Positions 46,401 through 57,798 of a DNA stretch of 64,000 nucleotides are shown piece by piece. This stretch comes from Straminergon stramineum. Lineage: Eukaryota; Streptophyta; Bryopsida; Hypnales; Calliergonaceae. The position numbers and the translations under genes are program-made. Under the pieces are notes generated by a model, which was given only the letters and a program-made list of their open reading frames with translations, was not told the DNA's origin and ran no database searches. The DNA lies in contig OY987272.1 in the NCBI GenBank assembly GCA_963920665.1, positions 17,613,001 to 17,677,000 on the forward strand, written 5' to 3'. Position 1 is the first letter of the stretch. The number at the start of each line of letters is the position of its first letter.

Positions 46401-49061
46401 TTTTGATCACAATGTAGAAATGACGAATCATGAAATAATTACAAGACTACAAGTCCAAAATCACCATTTATTCACATAAGTTTAAATGAATCATTTTGGG
46501 TGAAAAAATAATTATTGTATCATTGCAAAGACAAATATCATATCACACTATGGTATCTTTACAATTTTGGACATCTAGAATAAACTCCTTTGATCCTTGG
46601 TGTCTATTCACCTAATAAGCCAGTCCAATTAACTAACTCTTTTTATTTAACAACACATATTATAGTACAAAATATTTAGGTACATCACCCTTGACTCCAA
46701 TGACATCGATACTTTAAGATAGATTGTTTTGTTTTGTTTTGTTTATTTATTTGTCACGTTGAGATCTCCTAGACTGCGTGTCCCCTAATCAAGTTTTTGG
46801 TATTGTTGGAAAGCCCTCGGCGAGGAGGGGTGCATGGGCTTTGTTTCACCACATTTGGACTTATAGTGTAAAAGTTATGGAATTTCAAAGTTTTTATGAA
46901 TTAAAAAATTAGAAAAATACTTTTACTTTTATTTCAATTGTGGCAACGGCATAGGGCACACTAGTGGTGTTTGAATCAAAATAGAAGGTTCCAAATTTTT
47001 TTTGTGAACTGAGATGTAATGAATATCTGAATCTTTTTTTATTTATGATTCCTTAAAACTTTTTCATGACTCAAGAAGATTCAAAGTTTAATATAACTTT
47101 TCTTGATGTCAAATAGTGTGAAAATCATAATTCCATTGACAACCTTTAAATTGAAATTGGTTTTTGAATTGATGTATTTAAACGATGTTCATTTGAAGAA
47201 TTTGAGGTGCACAATGTTCCTATGCAAGACTACATTTCTCAAGCTCTAAAATGTTAAAGCCACTATAAAAGCATGACATGAAACCCTATAATTTTTGAAG
47301 TCACACCCTTTTAGTTATATAATTGAATCTACTAATGTTTTTGTGCCATTCCTATATATAGCTTTATTCTTTATATTCCTACTTTAGAGTCCTCTTCATC
47401 TATCCTTACACCTTTTAGATTCTACCATGTGAATGCATTTCAAACAATAGTTGTTTCAAGTGCTAATGACTTTCATCCATCAATATACCATAATCTACAT
47501 TTTTCTTGAAGCATTAGCTTAAATTATCTCAATGAGAGAACACATTATATATGAAATTGCATCAAATAGTAGAAAATTTACCACATATTTCATCACCATA
47601 ACTTGTTCCAACAACAATTCTTTTCAAACTTCAATATTTCTATAAGAACATTTACATCATTTCCATCTTTGAAGTTATTCAAATTCAAAATCTTCAATTA
47701 TTATAATAGTCATTGATAACAAGGAGAAAATTAGAGCCCTAATGTCTACTAATTATATATATATGACTTATTATAATAGTTATTCAAATAGAAAATAACT
47801 CAAGGTTTTAGGTTAAGTGGTTCATGCCTTAGTGATAATTTGTATATATTTTATACAAATGATGTCAAGTTGAATTTCATCAAACACTTGTATAAAAAAT
47901 AATCTAATAAGGAAGCAAGTGTTAAGTGATGATTTTGTTGTGTTCCCCTTAAAATGAAAGTTTCAAGCCTAAGAAGGAAATTATCATTGACTTACATTAT
48001 CTAACATATTTTTTATAATTTTTAATCAAAAACTACTTGATGTGGCATTGATGTGGCATTTGCATCTTTGTTTCTATAATAAATAAATTTGTCTTTATAA
48101 AGAATGAATACTCACTAAATTTGTATGGAGTAATTATCACTATACATGTAATGAATATAAGCACATATTTTATTTCAATGCAATTTGTTGTCACAAGATC
48201 TTTTAATACTTATGAATGTTAATCATTTGATATTTACATACTAGATTCTTTACAATTATAAACCCTTGCCAAGAATTGACCCATTCTAAAGGCAAACAAA
48301 TTATTCCCTATAATCTTCTTTTAATGCATGAAATTCGTGTAATTGGTGATTATAAAATTTTCATTCAACAATCATATATTTCATCCATTTTTAGATGTTT
48401 AAATTGGGCAATCTCCTCGTTCTAGAAAATCTTGACAAAAAATAGACATTCTTCTCGAGGCTTTGCTTTCTTCATTGTTGAATAGAAAGACCTTGCCTTG
48501 GGAAAACGTGGGGCTTTTAGCTACAACTAGACGTAGCTCGAAAAATGAAGGATCCTGTAATTTTACAACTCATAAACATAATGATAAAACTTCCTACAAT
48601 GCCATGTAGGCCTACGTAATATTACATGCCTACATGCCCCCATAAGATGCCATAGAGTCCCAAAATATCTCGCATGTTTGTAGAAAGATAGAAAAAGTTG
48701 TATATAAACTGCATAGACTCCCTTTGAAGAAGTAGCCAATACAAAAATGAGTGTCAAAGCCACTCTACAACTCCAAAATAAGCATGTGATAGCTATTTAG
48801 AAAGATGACATAGATATCTAAAATACCTTCAAATTTCACTCAAAATTAAAATACTTTTCAACTTTTATAGTTGTTCAAAGTTCATTCTCTCCAACTCAAA
48901 GGGAGCCCACCTTTACTTTGTTTCATAGCCCATAACTCTCACATACTAACTCCAAATTGGTTGAATAATATCTTTATAGAAAGATAACACAAATATATTT
49001 AAGTCCTCTAAATTTCACTCAAAATTAAGATATTATTCAACTTATACAGCCAATCAAAGTT
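43430..49061. other. AT-rich intergenic region with TTAA-element remnants
   Basis: No gene supported. Sequences AACCCCTAAAGG (43711) and TTAACCCTTAAAG (43771) look like isolated ends of the TTAA family. A diverged copy of the repeat at 25660-25995 lies at about 46820-46970. Segments 48776-48888 and 48952-49058 are diverged direct duplicates sharing AAATTTCACTCAAAATTAA. Confidence 0.5.
45410..45549. repeat. (AT)n, (TTA)n and AAATTTTT low-complexity tract
   Basis: Runs of AT, then TTA triplets, then repeated TTTAAATTTTTAAA units. Confidence 0.97.
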
Positions 49062-49072
49062 TTCTGCTTTCA
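49062..49072. repeat. Left target-site duplication of the SINE
   Basis: TTCTGCTTTCA here is repeated exactly at 49348-49358 after the poly-A tail. Confidence 0.88.
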
Positions 49073-49347
49073 TGGTCCGCAATGACCTTAAACTACCCCG
49101 GGTAACGGCCAAGGGGAAGGGACTTCTGTAAAACCCAAGAGGTTCCCGATTCAACTCCCCATGCTAACATTGCTTGCATGGGGCTCCCCATGTTGCTTTG
49201 TTCGCATAGGGAGGGGGTTTGTTCCTCCACTTGTTCCCGACGGGGATACCCAAGGCGTGTAATTCCCGGCGAAATAAACCAAGTTGCCTTGGTGGAGTCG
49301 TGTTAGTCTAGTTGCGGCCCTTGAAGGCCATATGTTTCAAAAAAAAA
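49073..49347 (+). mobile_element. tRNA-derived SINE, 275 bp, with poly-A tail
   Basis: A GC-rich island in AT-rich DNA. Near its 5' end GGTAACGGCCAAGGGG resembles a Pol III A box, and about 30 bp further AGGTTCCCGATTCAACTCCC resembles a B box, as in tRNA-derived SINEs. The body ends GGCCATATGTTTC followed by nine A residues. An 11-bp direct repeat, TTCTGCTTTCA, flanks it exactly (49062-49072 and 49348-49358), as expected for LINE-mediated insertion. The perfect duplication suggests a fairly recent event. No open frame of note. Confidence 0.85.
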
Positions 49348-49358
49348 TTCTGCTTTCA

Positions 49359-50068
49359 AAAAAACAAACTCCTTGCCAAGCTTATAACAACCTCCCAAAA
49401 CTTCAGAGCCGAATTCTTTGTACATCATTTTCAATTTCTCACCAAACCTACAATCCAACTTAACAAAACTCAAAACAACTGTGAAGGTGGAGAAGGTTGA
49501 CCCTTCCTCCTTATCTTCCTTCCCAAAAGACACATTAGCCAATATTTAGCCACATGGGTATCTTTACACCTGTTGGTTGACTCATTTTCCCCCCATAACT
49601 CCAACTCAACATCCTACGTGGTCTACAAATCATTAAAATTAAATAAAAGGAAGGTAAAATAGTCTCTATTCTTTTTCTTACAACATAGATAAACTAATTT
49701 CATTCTAACCTTTCTTAGTAGATAAAGGGTAGGGGAAAAAATCAAGGTAGGGTCCTATGGTCACAACCAGAGGTATAAAACCCTCAACAATCAACAATTG
49801 GTCGCCAAGTCACAAACTTGATTGGTTGTCAAAGTCCATTAAAGACCAATCCAATTTCAAATCCTGATAAGCTTATTGTGTGTCATAGGTGATCCGCGAC
49901 TTGGCACTTGCTAGTGAGAATAGGAAATAAATAGCCAATGAGACACCTACCCCCCCTTCAATTAGTGACAAGATGCAATGAACCCAAAATTTGTTAATAA
50001 GCTTTGGTATTCACTGGCATTGAAATAAACCATGGTTTTCACCATGACCTCATCTTTTTCTAACTTTC
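49359..50068. other. Intergenic region
   Basis: No gene or repeat element recognised. Confidence 0.5.
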
Positions 50069-50350
50069 ATTAGAAGAGATCTGGCCAAATACAAGGCTGC
50101 GAGTTCCCGGCAGTGGGGAACTTAGAGAATTGTGTGACTACAACGCGCTAATGTGGTCGGGAGGCAACCACATCAGATTTTTTTTTGAATTTTTTTTTAC
50201 TTTTCTTTCGATTTCAAGACCAACTTTTTTTTTGTAAGAATTTTTTTGAATTTTTGTTGGTTGACTCTATCAATCGTGCCCTCACTACTGTGGAAACATC
50301 ATAGGGAACAGGCGTGAAACGGCCCTGTATTTGGCTAGATCTCTTCTAAT
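50069..50350. mobile_element. TIR element (MITE), about 280 bp
   Basis: The left end ATTAGAAGAGATCTGGCCAA and the right end TTGGCTAGATCTCTTCTAAT are inverted repeats over about 27 bp, with one substitution and one indel. TA at each end may be the target duplication (element 50073-50347). The interior has a poly-T-rich centre and GC-richer shoulders and does not encode a protein. Superfamily not assigned. Confidence 0.8.
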
Positions 50351-51664
50351 AAATCCCTTCCCTTTTAAAGCTCTTTATTCAAACCAACAAACGCAATACT
50401 AAGCAATAGTCATAAATAGTATACATATTTTCATCACAACACCATCAACTTGTTTTTGTCAAGTGTCTCTCTGCCTCAATGATTGTCCTATACATACAAC
50501 ATTTTGACACATTAAACTAATTTATTTTATAAATATTTATATTAAAATAAATCATTTCATATTTGTAATACGGTTTTTAAGTAAAATTGTTAGTGAATTG
50601 ACATATTTTATAAAGAAATCATGACCTCAATTGCATAGATGCAATGTAGGACAAAAACTTCAAATTTTGTGTTTAAGACAATACCTAAAAATTCAATTCA
50701 ATTATTTTTTTATAAAATATAAAATAAAAATTGAAAAATGAAACTTTAAAAGAGAATTTTTTACTTCCACATACTTTGTCTCCTAGTTCTACTCTTGTAT
50801 AATGGTAAGAAAATCATTTTCTATACTCATCAATTGGAGGTAAAGATTCACTTAAATCTTGAGATAGTTTTAGTATGAACATTTCATTGGATATTTTTTG
50901 TCCATTAACATAATTTTTAAAAATTTGATCCAACTATAGCATGATTGTATACATGCACAACATATTATGTAAGAAAAACAAACAAAATTACACAATATTT
51001 GGATGTGAAATGCAATCAAGTAGCATCTAGACTCTACAAAATAGAATTGGTTGGATTAGACTTTAAAGTTTAACAAGTGCTTCATTATTGAAAATTAATT
51101 CTCTTCAAACTTAAATAATTATTTTTAATTTTATCATACTATTGATAGGCTAATTGTAGAGCAATGGTGATTTGGTTTAAAAATTGAAATTCCAACGAAG
51201 TTGCATTTGAGGTAAATCTTGTAACTTAATGACTAACATATATTTTGTATATTTATTAGATCATAAAAGATTTTTGTGATAGTGATTAGCATCATCCAAT
51301 CTTATTATGAAAGTATACATTTTTTGGCAATGAATAAATAGTATATGTCAATAATAAGCATTTTGTTGGCCTTTGCTATTTAAAAATAATCTCAAGATTT
51401 CCAATCTTTTATTTTGTACTTATAAAGGTTGGCCATTCATATAATATAGAATATAATTTTCAATTGAAAGTCTTAAAATTTCTATTAGAAAATATGTAAT
51501 TTAAAAGCGCTTGAAAACTAGGAAAAACGTAAATAAGGTGTGGCTTTGTTGATCAATGTGCTAGATTTGCCTACTCCTGCATAGGTGGTTCAACTTGGCT
51601 AGCAATACAACCAAAAACATAATGAGTATACAACCATGCGTACCTACTTGCTCATCACCCACCT
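50351..51664. other. AT-rich intergenic region
   Basis: No gene or repeat element recognised. Confidence 0.5.
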
Positions 51665-53450
51665 ATGAGGCTTTTTCACCGCAAGGCAAAGAAACCTCCA
51701 AGAGTTGGCCAGCAAGGATTGTATGGAACTCCTACCTAAATTGCCTTCCAAGCAATGGACTCCAACAATGAGATTTTTGGTGAATTTTGACCTAAGTAAT
51801 TCTATGTAAGAAGGGGGCAGCCCATCTCACATCACCAAATACACCTCCTAACAACCTCCTATCATTCAATGAAGCACTCAAACAAATTATAGCAACTTTG
51901 TATGCCAAAATCTACCTCAAATGTAGCATTTGGGGCTCAAAATGACCTAAATGTGCTTCTAAGTACTAATCACAGCACATCACATCTCATTCAAACCCTA
52001 AAGAAAATGAAATTCACATTTATGCAATTGCAATCACACCACCCATTCTAACTCAACAAACATTACACTTACAACAAATTTTCTAGCAAAGTGCAATGAA
52101 AATTGAAATGATTCAATTATAATTGTAAGGATTACACAAAAAAACTCGAATTCAGCTTCCTCCAAGGGGCAACAGACCCTCTTCCACAAAAACAGCTTCC
52201 ATTTTCTCGTCCTTGATCCAAATAGGTCGATCTTACACTTTCTAGAAAGCCAACTTCAAAGTGCACCACCCCTCCAATTTTCTGCTAATTATGCCCTATC
52301 GTTCTCCTGTTGTTGCTCGCCAAAGTTGGCAGTCTTCCATTGTTGCAGCAGCCAATCTCCCTGCACAAAATTGTTCCCCACCGTCGCATTTGGCTCCGAA
52401 TTGGGCGAGCCACAGCTTCTTGGAAAGCTAACTCCAAGGCGCTCCATCCCTTTAAATTTCAGCTTCATTCAACTCTCCACGTTCCTGCAATCAGCCCTTG
52501 AAGTTGACCCCTCAATCTCAACTTACATTTTTCCCCCCTTCCCAAGCACTTTCCCATCTAACCTCACACCCCTACATGTTTCACTCATTTTCTTTCCAAA
52601 AAAATGGTGAAACCTACTCAACAAATTGTCCTAATCTTCCCCTACCCTACTCTTTTGCAATTCATGCTTCAGAAGCTCACAAATCATAACCTTCCTCTGA
52701 AAACACACATACATCAAAAGTTCACACAAAAGTTGAGAGAGTTGAGAGAGAGGGCTCCAAACCCTAATTTTGCCCATATCCAAACTTTCTAAAGGATGAG
52801 TTTTCTAAAGTACTTTCATCCTACACTAATTCACTATTAATCCGCTAATTTGGTGCAAAATGCGCCAAATTAGTGCAAATCACGCTAGGTTACTGTAAAT
52901 CCGCTAATTTATTGTAAATTGCCCTATTTTAATGTTCCACCCCCTAAATTATTGTAAAATCCTCTAACATACTATAAAATCCTATTTTAGTGTCTCTAGC
53001 ACTATTTTAGTGTTTTACTCACTACACTAGTGTTTTCATCATAGTTTTAGTTTAACTAACTTCTCTTGTGTTTTTTTATTATTTCTTATTTTTGTAGATT
53101 TTAATTTCCTTTTAGTTTCATTTCCTACTTCTAGTGTTTTGTTTTCATTTTGTCATCATTTTACCATTAGCCTAATTTGGTTACTCTACCAAATCTTGCT
53201 TAACCACTTTTAAGTTTTAACTCCCCTTTTTTTTCCCTAAAATTTCCCCTAATTTCTGCCTAATTGCATTTTTTAGCATCTTGTCCTAACCTCTTGAAGT
53301 TTCCATTGCTATCTAGCTGAAAACTCCTTAATTGATGATTATGGCTTAATCCGGAGTACTAACACTTTTGGATTTGTAAATTCATGCCTAATGTTTATAT
53401 TTTTGGGTTTTTTAATAGTGAACCAATATTGTGGTTCACACCACATTCTG
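51665..53450. repeat. Left arm of a large inverted duplication
   Basis: This 1.8-kb segment recurs in reverse complement at 55330-57232. Matching landmarks: GAGGCTTTTTCACCGCAAGGC (51670) against its complement near 57210; GCTCGCCAAAGTTGGCAGTC (52316) against about 56391; CTAACCTCTTGAAGTTTCCA (53287) against about 55475. The arms are clearly diverged, so the event is old. Short open frames here are not conserved in the partner arm. Confidence 0.85.
52795..53045. repeat. Degenerate short repeats of the TTTTAGTGT / CCGCTAATTT type
   Basis: Many near-repeats such as CCGCTAATTT, CAAATTAGTGCAAAT and ATTTTAGTGTTTT occur in 250 bp. The mirror set lies at about 55735-55910 in the other arm. Confidence 0.6.
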
Positions 53451-53872
53451 GTTGGTCATGGGTGGTTGCGGTTGGTTGTGATGTATATAAAAAAACTCAA
53501 TGTTATCAATGATATTGTTGGGCTTTTGCTTCTGATACTGTACCATTATACAGGCATGCTTCATACTAGTGACCAAAAGTCAAGACAAATAATTGCCTTG
53601 GCCATGGCCCTTGTTGAGCTTTCACTTTTGTTATTGTACATGTACGTGGGCTTTATATTAGTGACAAGAAGTCAAGACAAATAATTCTCTTGGCCATGAC
53701 CTTTGGTCTATGAGCTAGTTTTCTCACCTACTAGTTCTGAACAATCAATTGCCAAAAAGCATGTTAATATTTTAGAGTGTTTCTACAATGGGATTAGAAG
53801 TAGAAAATAAGTTATAATATAATAAATCATATCCTACAATAAAGGACCAAAAGTTTAAAAAATGTTTTATCT
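53451..53872. other. Spacer of the inverted duplication, left part
   Basis: No gene supported. It contains a diverged local duplication (CAAGACAAATAATT twice, at about 53581 and 53670). Confidence 0.5.
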
Positions 53873-54432
53873 TTAATCCCTAAAGGACTAAGGCACATAT
53901 AGGGTAGAATTGTGAAAATTGTCATTTATTAGAGTAGTAATAATTTATTTATTTTAAATTAAAAAATTTAGTTCTTCAAATTTGTACTAGACTACTATAG
54001 GAATGTTTGGAAAAAAAATTCAAAAACTTTGACCATACAAATTGAAAGATTATAATGTTTGAAGTTAGAAGAAATTTTATTCCAACCTTACCTGATTGGG
54101 CTAGTGGACTTTAACTCATAGAGTGAGATTTATACACTAAACCTAATCATTTTTTTAACATTTGCATCTTGTAGTATGTAAGTTACATACCTACCAAATT
54201 TTAAGAGTTTTGTACATACTACTCAAAATTGCCCACACTAAACAAGAATTTTTGGGCAACATAAATTTTGATCCAAACACTCCATTAGAAAAAACATATC
54301 TCGCCTCTAAAGGGATACAAGTTCTCACCTTATTTCAAAATTTTGTGAACATCTAACCAAAATTGACTTCATAGGAATCTACATGACATTTCTTACACAC
54401 GTTGAATGGACACTTGGTCCTTTAGGGATTAA
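53873..54432. mobile_element. TTAA-flanked element, class A copy 2 (both ends intact)
   Basis: It begins TTAATCCCTAAAGGACTAAG and ends TTGGTCCTTTAGGGATTAA, so the termini are near-perfect inverted repeats with TTAA at both edges. 560 bp, AT-rich, non-coding. It lies in the spacer of the large inverted duplication. The interior aligns with 28151-28724 and, inverted, 58225-58797. Confidence 0.92.
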
Positions 54433-55329
54433 CAATAATTCCATAATTAGTACGACAAGCATTCTTTTTTGAATTAAAATTGCATTCCAATTCTATACTC
54501 AAACCAATGTTTTAAGATTTTTCTTGCATGTACCTACATAAAGAAATAAGTATATATGACCAATCAATTTTGGGGCAAGAATAGGTTCATCATTTAAAAT
54601 TCCTACAAGTGATCTCACCTTAAAATTTTGGTAACTATAAAACCTTCACATTTTTTAACAATTGAGATTCTATAAAAAATTTCATTTATTTTGAGCCTTG
54701 ACTATATAGCCTTCATATGAGAGGCCTAATGTAAAGTGAATTGTAACTATTTCTCTCCACTAACACTTAATATAAAAAGTAAAATCCACTCACCATCTAT
54801 CTTCCTTCCTTTTCTCTTAAATATGACAAATTCTACAATAAACAAAAGATTCAAGTTCTTTTGAAAATAGTTGAAGTTGAATAGTGACATACAAATATTT
54901 ATATACTCGAGTATATACTTCATTCCACAAGACCTATCATTAATACTTCAATCCTATTACAAATATAGTCTTTATCAAAATTCTCATTTAGCATTTCAAT
55001 CCATCCAAAATATCATATAGCCCCACAATGTATACTACAAATAACTTTTATGTCTTTTAGCTTTGCTCACTTTAACCCCATATACTAGTTGTCTAAAGTC
55101 CCAAACCTTACAATAGACCAATAGTTCAATAAACTCTTCAATAGCAACCATTGCACCTATAACTACCTCCAAAATGTACCAAGAAATTCTTACTATTCTT
55201 TAAAATCTATGTACCCACCTATCCATTCTTTATATATACTCAAATATTGATATTTATATAATAGACCATATTTGTATATAAATGTTGGCACTAACTTCAA
55301 TCTAAAAAAAATTAATTATAAATAGGATA
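54433..55329. other. Spacer of the inverted duplication, right part
   Basis: AT-rich; no gene or element recognised. Confidence 0.5.
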
Positions 55330-57232
55330 TATGTGAACCACCATATTGGTTCACTATTTTAAAATCCAAAAATATAAACTTTAGGCTTGAATTTGCAAAT
55401 TTGAAAGTGTTAATACTCCGAATTAAGCCACAACCATCAATTAGGGAGTTTTCCGCTACAAAGCAATGGAAACTTCAAGAGGTTAGGATGAGATGCTAGA
55501 AAATGCAATTAGAAAAAAAATAGAGGAAATTCTAGAAAACAAATTGGGATCTAAAACTAAAAAGAGGTTAAATAAGATTTTGTAGAGTAACCAAATTAGA
55601 ATAGCAGTTAAATGATGACAAAATGAAAACAAAAGACTAGAAGTAGGAAACGAAACTAAAAGTAAATTAAAAACTACAAAAATAATAAATATGAAAAACA
55701 CGAAAAAAGTTGGTATACTTAAAACTACTACTAGAACACTAAAATAGTGGTAGAACCACTAAATTAGGCTAAAAACAATATTTTAGGGGATATTACAGCA
55801 AATTAGCGCAGTCTACACTAAATTAGTGCACTTCTAATAATTTAGCAAGATTTGCACTAATTTGGCATGTTTTACACTAATTTAGCAAATTCTTAGTAAA
55901 TTAAGGGGGGATGAAAGTAGTCATGAATATTAATTTGTTAGAAAGTGTGGTTATAGGAAATTAGGGTTTGAAGCCCTCTCCCTCTTAGTTTTCCCAACTT
56001 CTTGTGTATGTGTGTTTTGAGAGCAATTTTGTAATTATGGGCATTTTTTAAGCAAGAGAAGCTAGAAACTAAAATGAGGGAACCAAGGTAGGACAATTTG
56101 TTGAGTAGGTCACTATTCTTTTGGGAAAAAATGATAAAGGAATGATGGAATTGACGTTAGATAGGAAATGGAATGGAGAGAATTAGGGTTTGTTTGAATT
56201 TGGAGGGGACTGTCAACTTTGGAGACCAATTGTGGAAGATTGGAAGTGCAGAATGAGCTGAATTTTTAAGGGAGGATGAATAGGGAAAGGTCAACTTTTC
56301 AAGAAGACACGTCTCGATCAATTCAAAGCAACAACAAGGATAGGGCAATCAATTTAGTGCGAGGGGGTGAAGTTGCCTCCGCCACGGAAGACTGACAACT
56401 TTGGTGAGCAACTATGGGAGTTTGGCAAGGCATATTGACGTGAATTTTTGTAAGAAGAAAGATGGGGAATTTAGCTTTCCAATGGAATAAGGCTTGCCTA
56501 ATTTGGAGCAAGGATGAAGTCATGGCGACAATTTTAGTGTGAAAAGATTTATTGCCCATTTGGCAATAAGTTATTTGAGTATTTAATTTATTTCTTGTGA
56601 TTCCAATCGAATCTAAATGTATTACTAATTACAATATGATTTTGTCTTATAAATCTTGAATAAATGATTCAATGGCCATGTATAGAATTCTCTTGTAGGA
56701 CATGAATGTCTAGAAAGGGTGCATGAGGTTGAGTTAAATTTTTTAGGGTTTTTGGGTGAGCGTAAAAGCATTGTCCAATTTGGGGTAAAATTAGGGTTGA
56801 GATGTTAATGATGAAACAAGAGAGGAAAGTTAATTGGTCTAAAAGGAATGTATGGATGTGTTAGGGATTGAATCTATGGAATTAGGGAGGTGTGTGGTGT
56901 CAATTTATGAAGTGGGTTAGGATTTTGGGTGATTGTGGAGTGCTGAAATTTAATTTCAAGACACCAATTTGACCCATTTGATGCTCCAGTGGCCAATTTT
57001 AGGCAAAGTCAAGCTTAGTAGCTTGCCCTAACCTTCTAGAGTAGGTACTAAGGTCATTTGGGGATTTTAGGGTGCATATTTGGGTGATGTAGGGGTGTTG
57101 CCCCATTTTTTTAAATTGATAAAAACATTTAGAAGTCCATTGCATGAAAGGTGAACTAGGAGGAGGTGTCCCATACATTGCCCACCGGCACAACTCTAGA
57201 AGGTTTCTTCGCCTTGCAGTGGAAAAGCCTCA
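55330..57232. repeat. Right arm of the large inverted duplication
   Basis: Reverse complement of 51665-53450, slightly longer. The inner edges of both arms contain a small GTGAACCA...TGGTTCAC inverted motif. No integrase, reverse transcriptase or transposase frame occurs in either arm or in the spacer. Confidence 0.85.
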
Positions 57233-57798
57233 TAATATATAAAGATGTTGCTAGATTTTATGAAGTCTCTATGTCATTAAAACTAAGGTAACTACACCTA
57301 ATTTCAAACCCTTTCTAAATTGACCCATACATATTCTTGCCTAAAATATACTTCCACTATTTATGAGAGTCTAGGATTGGTTTTGAAAACACCTATTTGA
57401 ATATTCATAGGTTAGTCATATGGTGTCTAAAAAATGCATTCTAAGAGAATTTTCAATTTTCTTTAGACTACCAACAAGACCATACAAAGCTGTTTAATAT
57501 AATAATGGGAACCAAATTGAATTGCTTATTTGATCAATTTTAGATGTAGTCACTTTATGTAGGGACTCAAAGTGCTCAATGAGTGACTTTTGAAATTCTT
57601 GTACCTATTCATCCTTTGTGAAAGTTTCCATCCTTTCAACATTTACTTCTTTTAATCTAATAAAATTGTCGGAGTAATTCAATTTTGACCTTAGACCAAC
57701 TTTGTGAATGAACTTCCAATTGCACCACATCTAAAGCATTGACCATGGCCTTAGGTCCTTAAACAAAGCCCCCTCGAGTGATTATGGTTCAATCTAGC
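57233..57798. other. AT-rich spacer
   Basis: No gene or element recognised. Confidence 0.5.

Noticed and set aside
49073..49347. A functional tRNA gene within the GC-rich island
   Set aside because: A- and B-box-like sequences are present, but acceptor and anticodon stems do not form a full cloverleaf. The poly-A tail and flanking duplication indicate a SINE.
52310..52792. Cluster of plus-strand frames of 62-94 codons
   Set aside because: They lie inside an arm of the inverted duplication and are not kept in the partner arm; no family resemblance.
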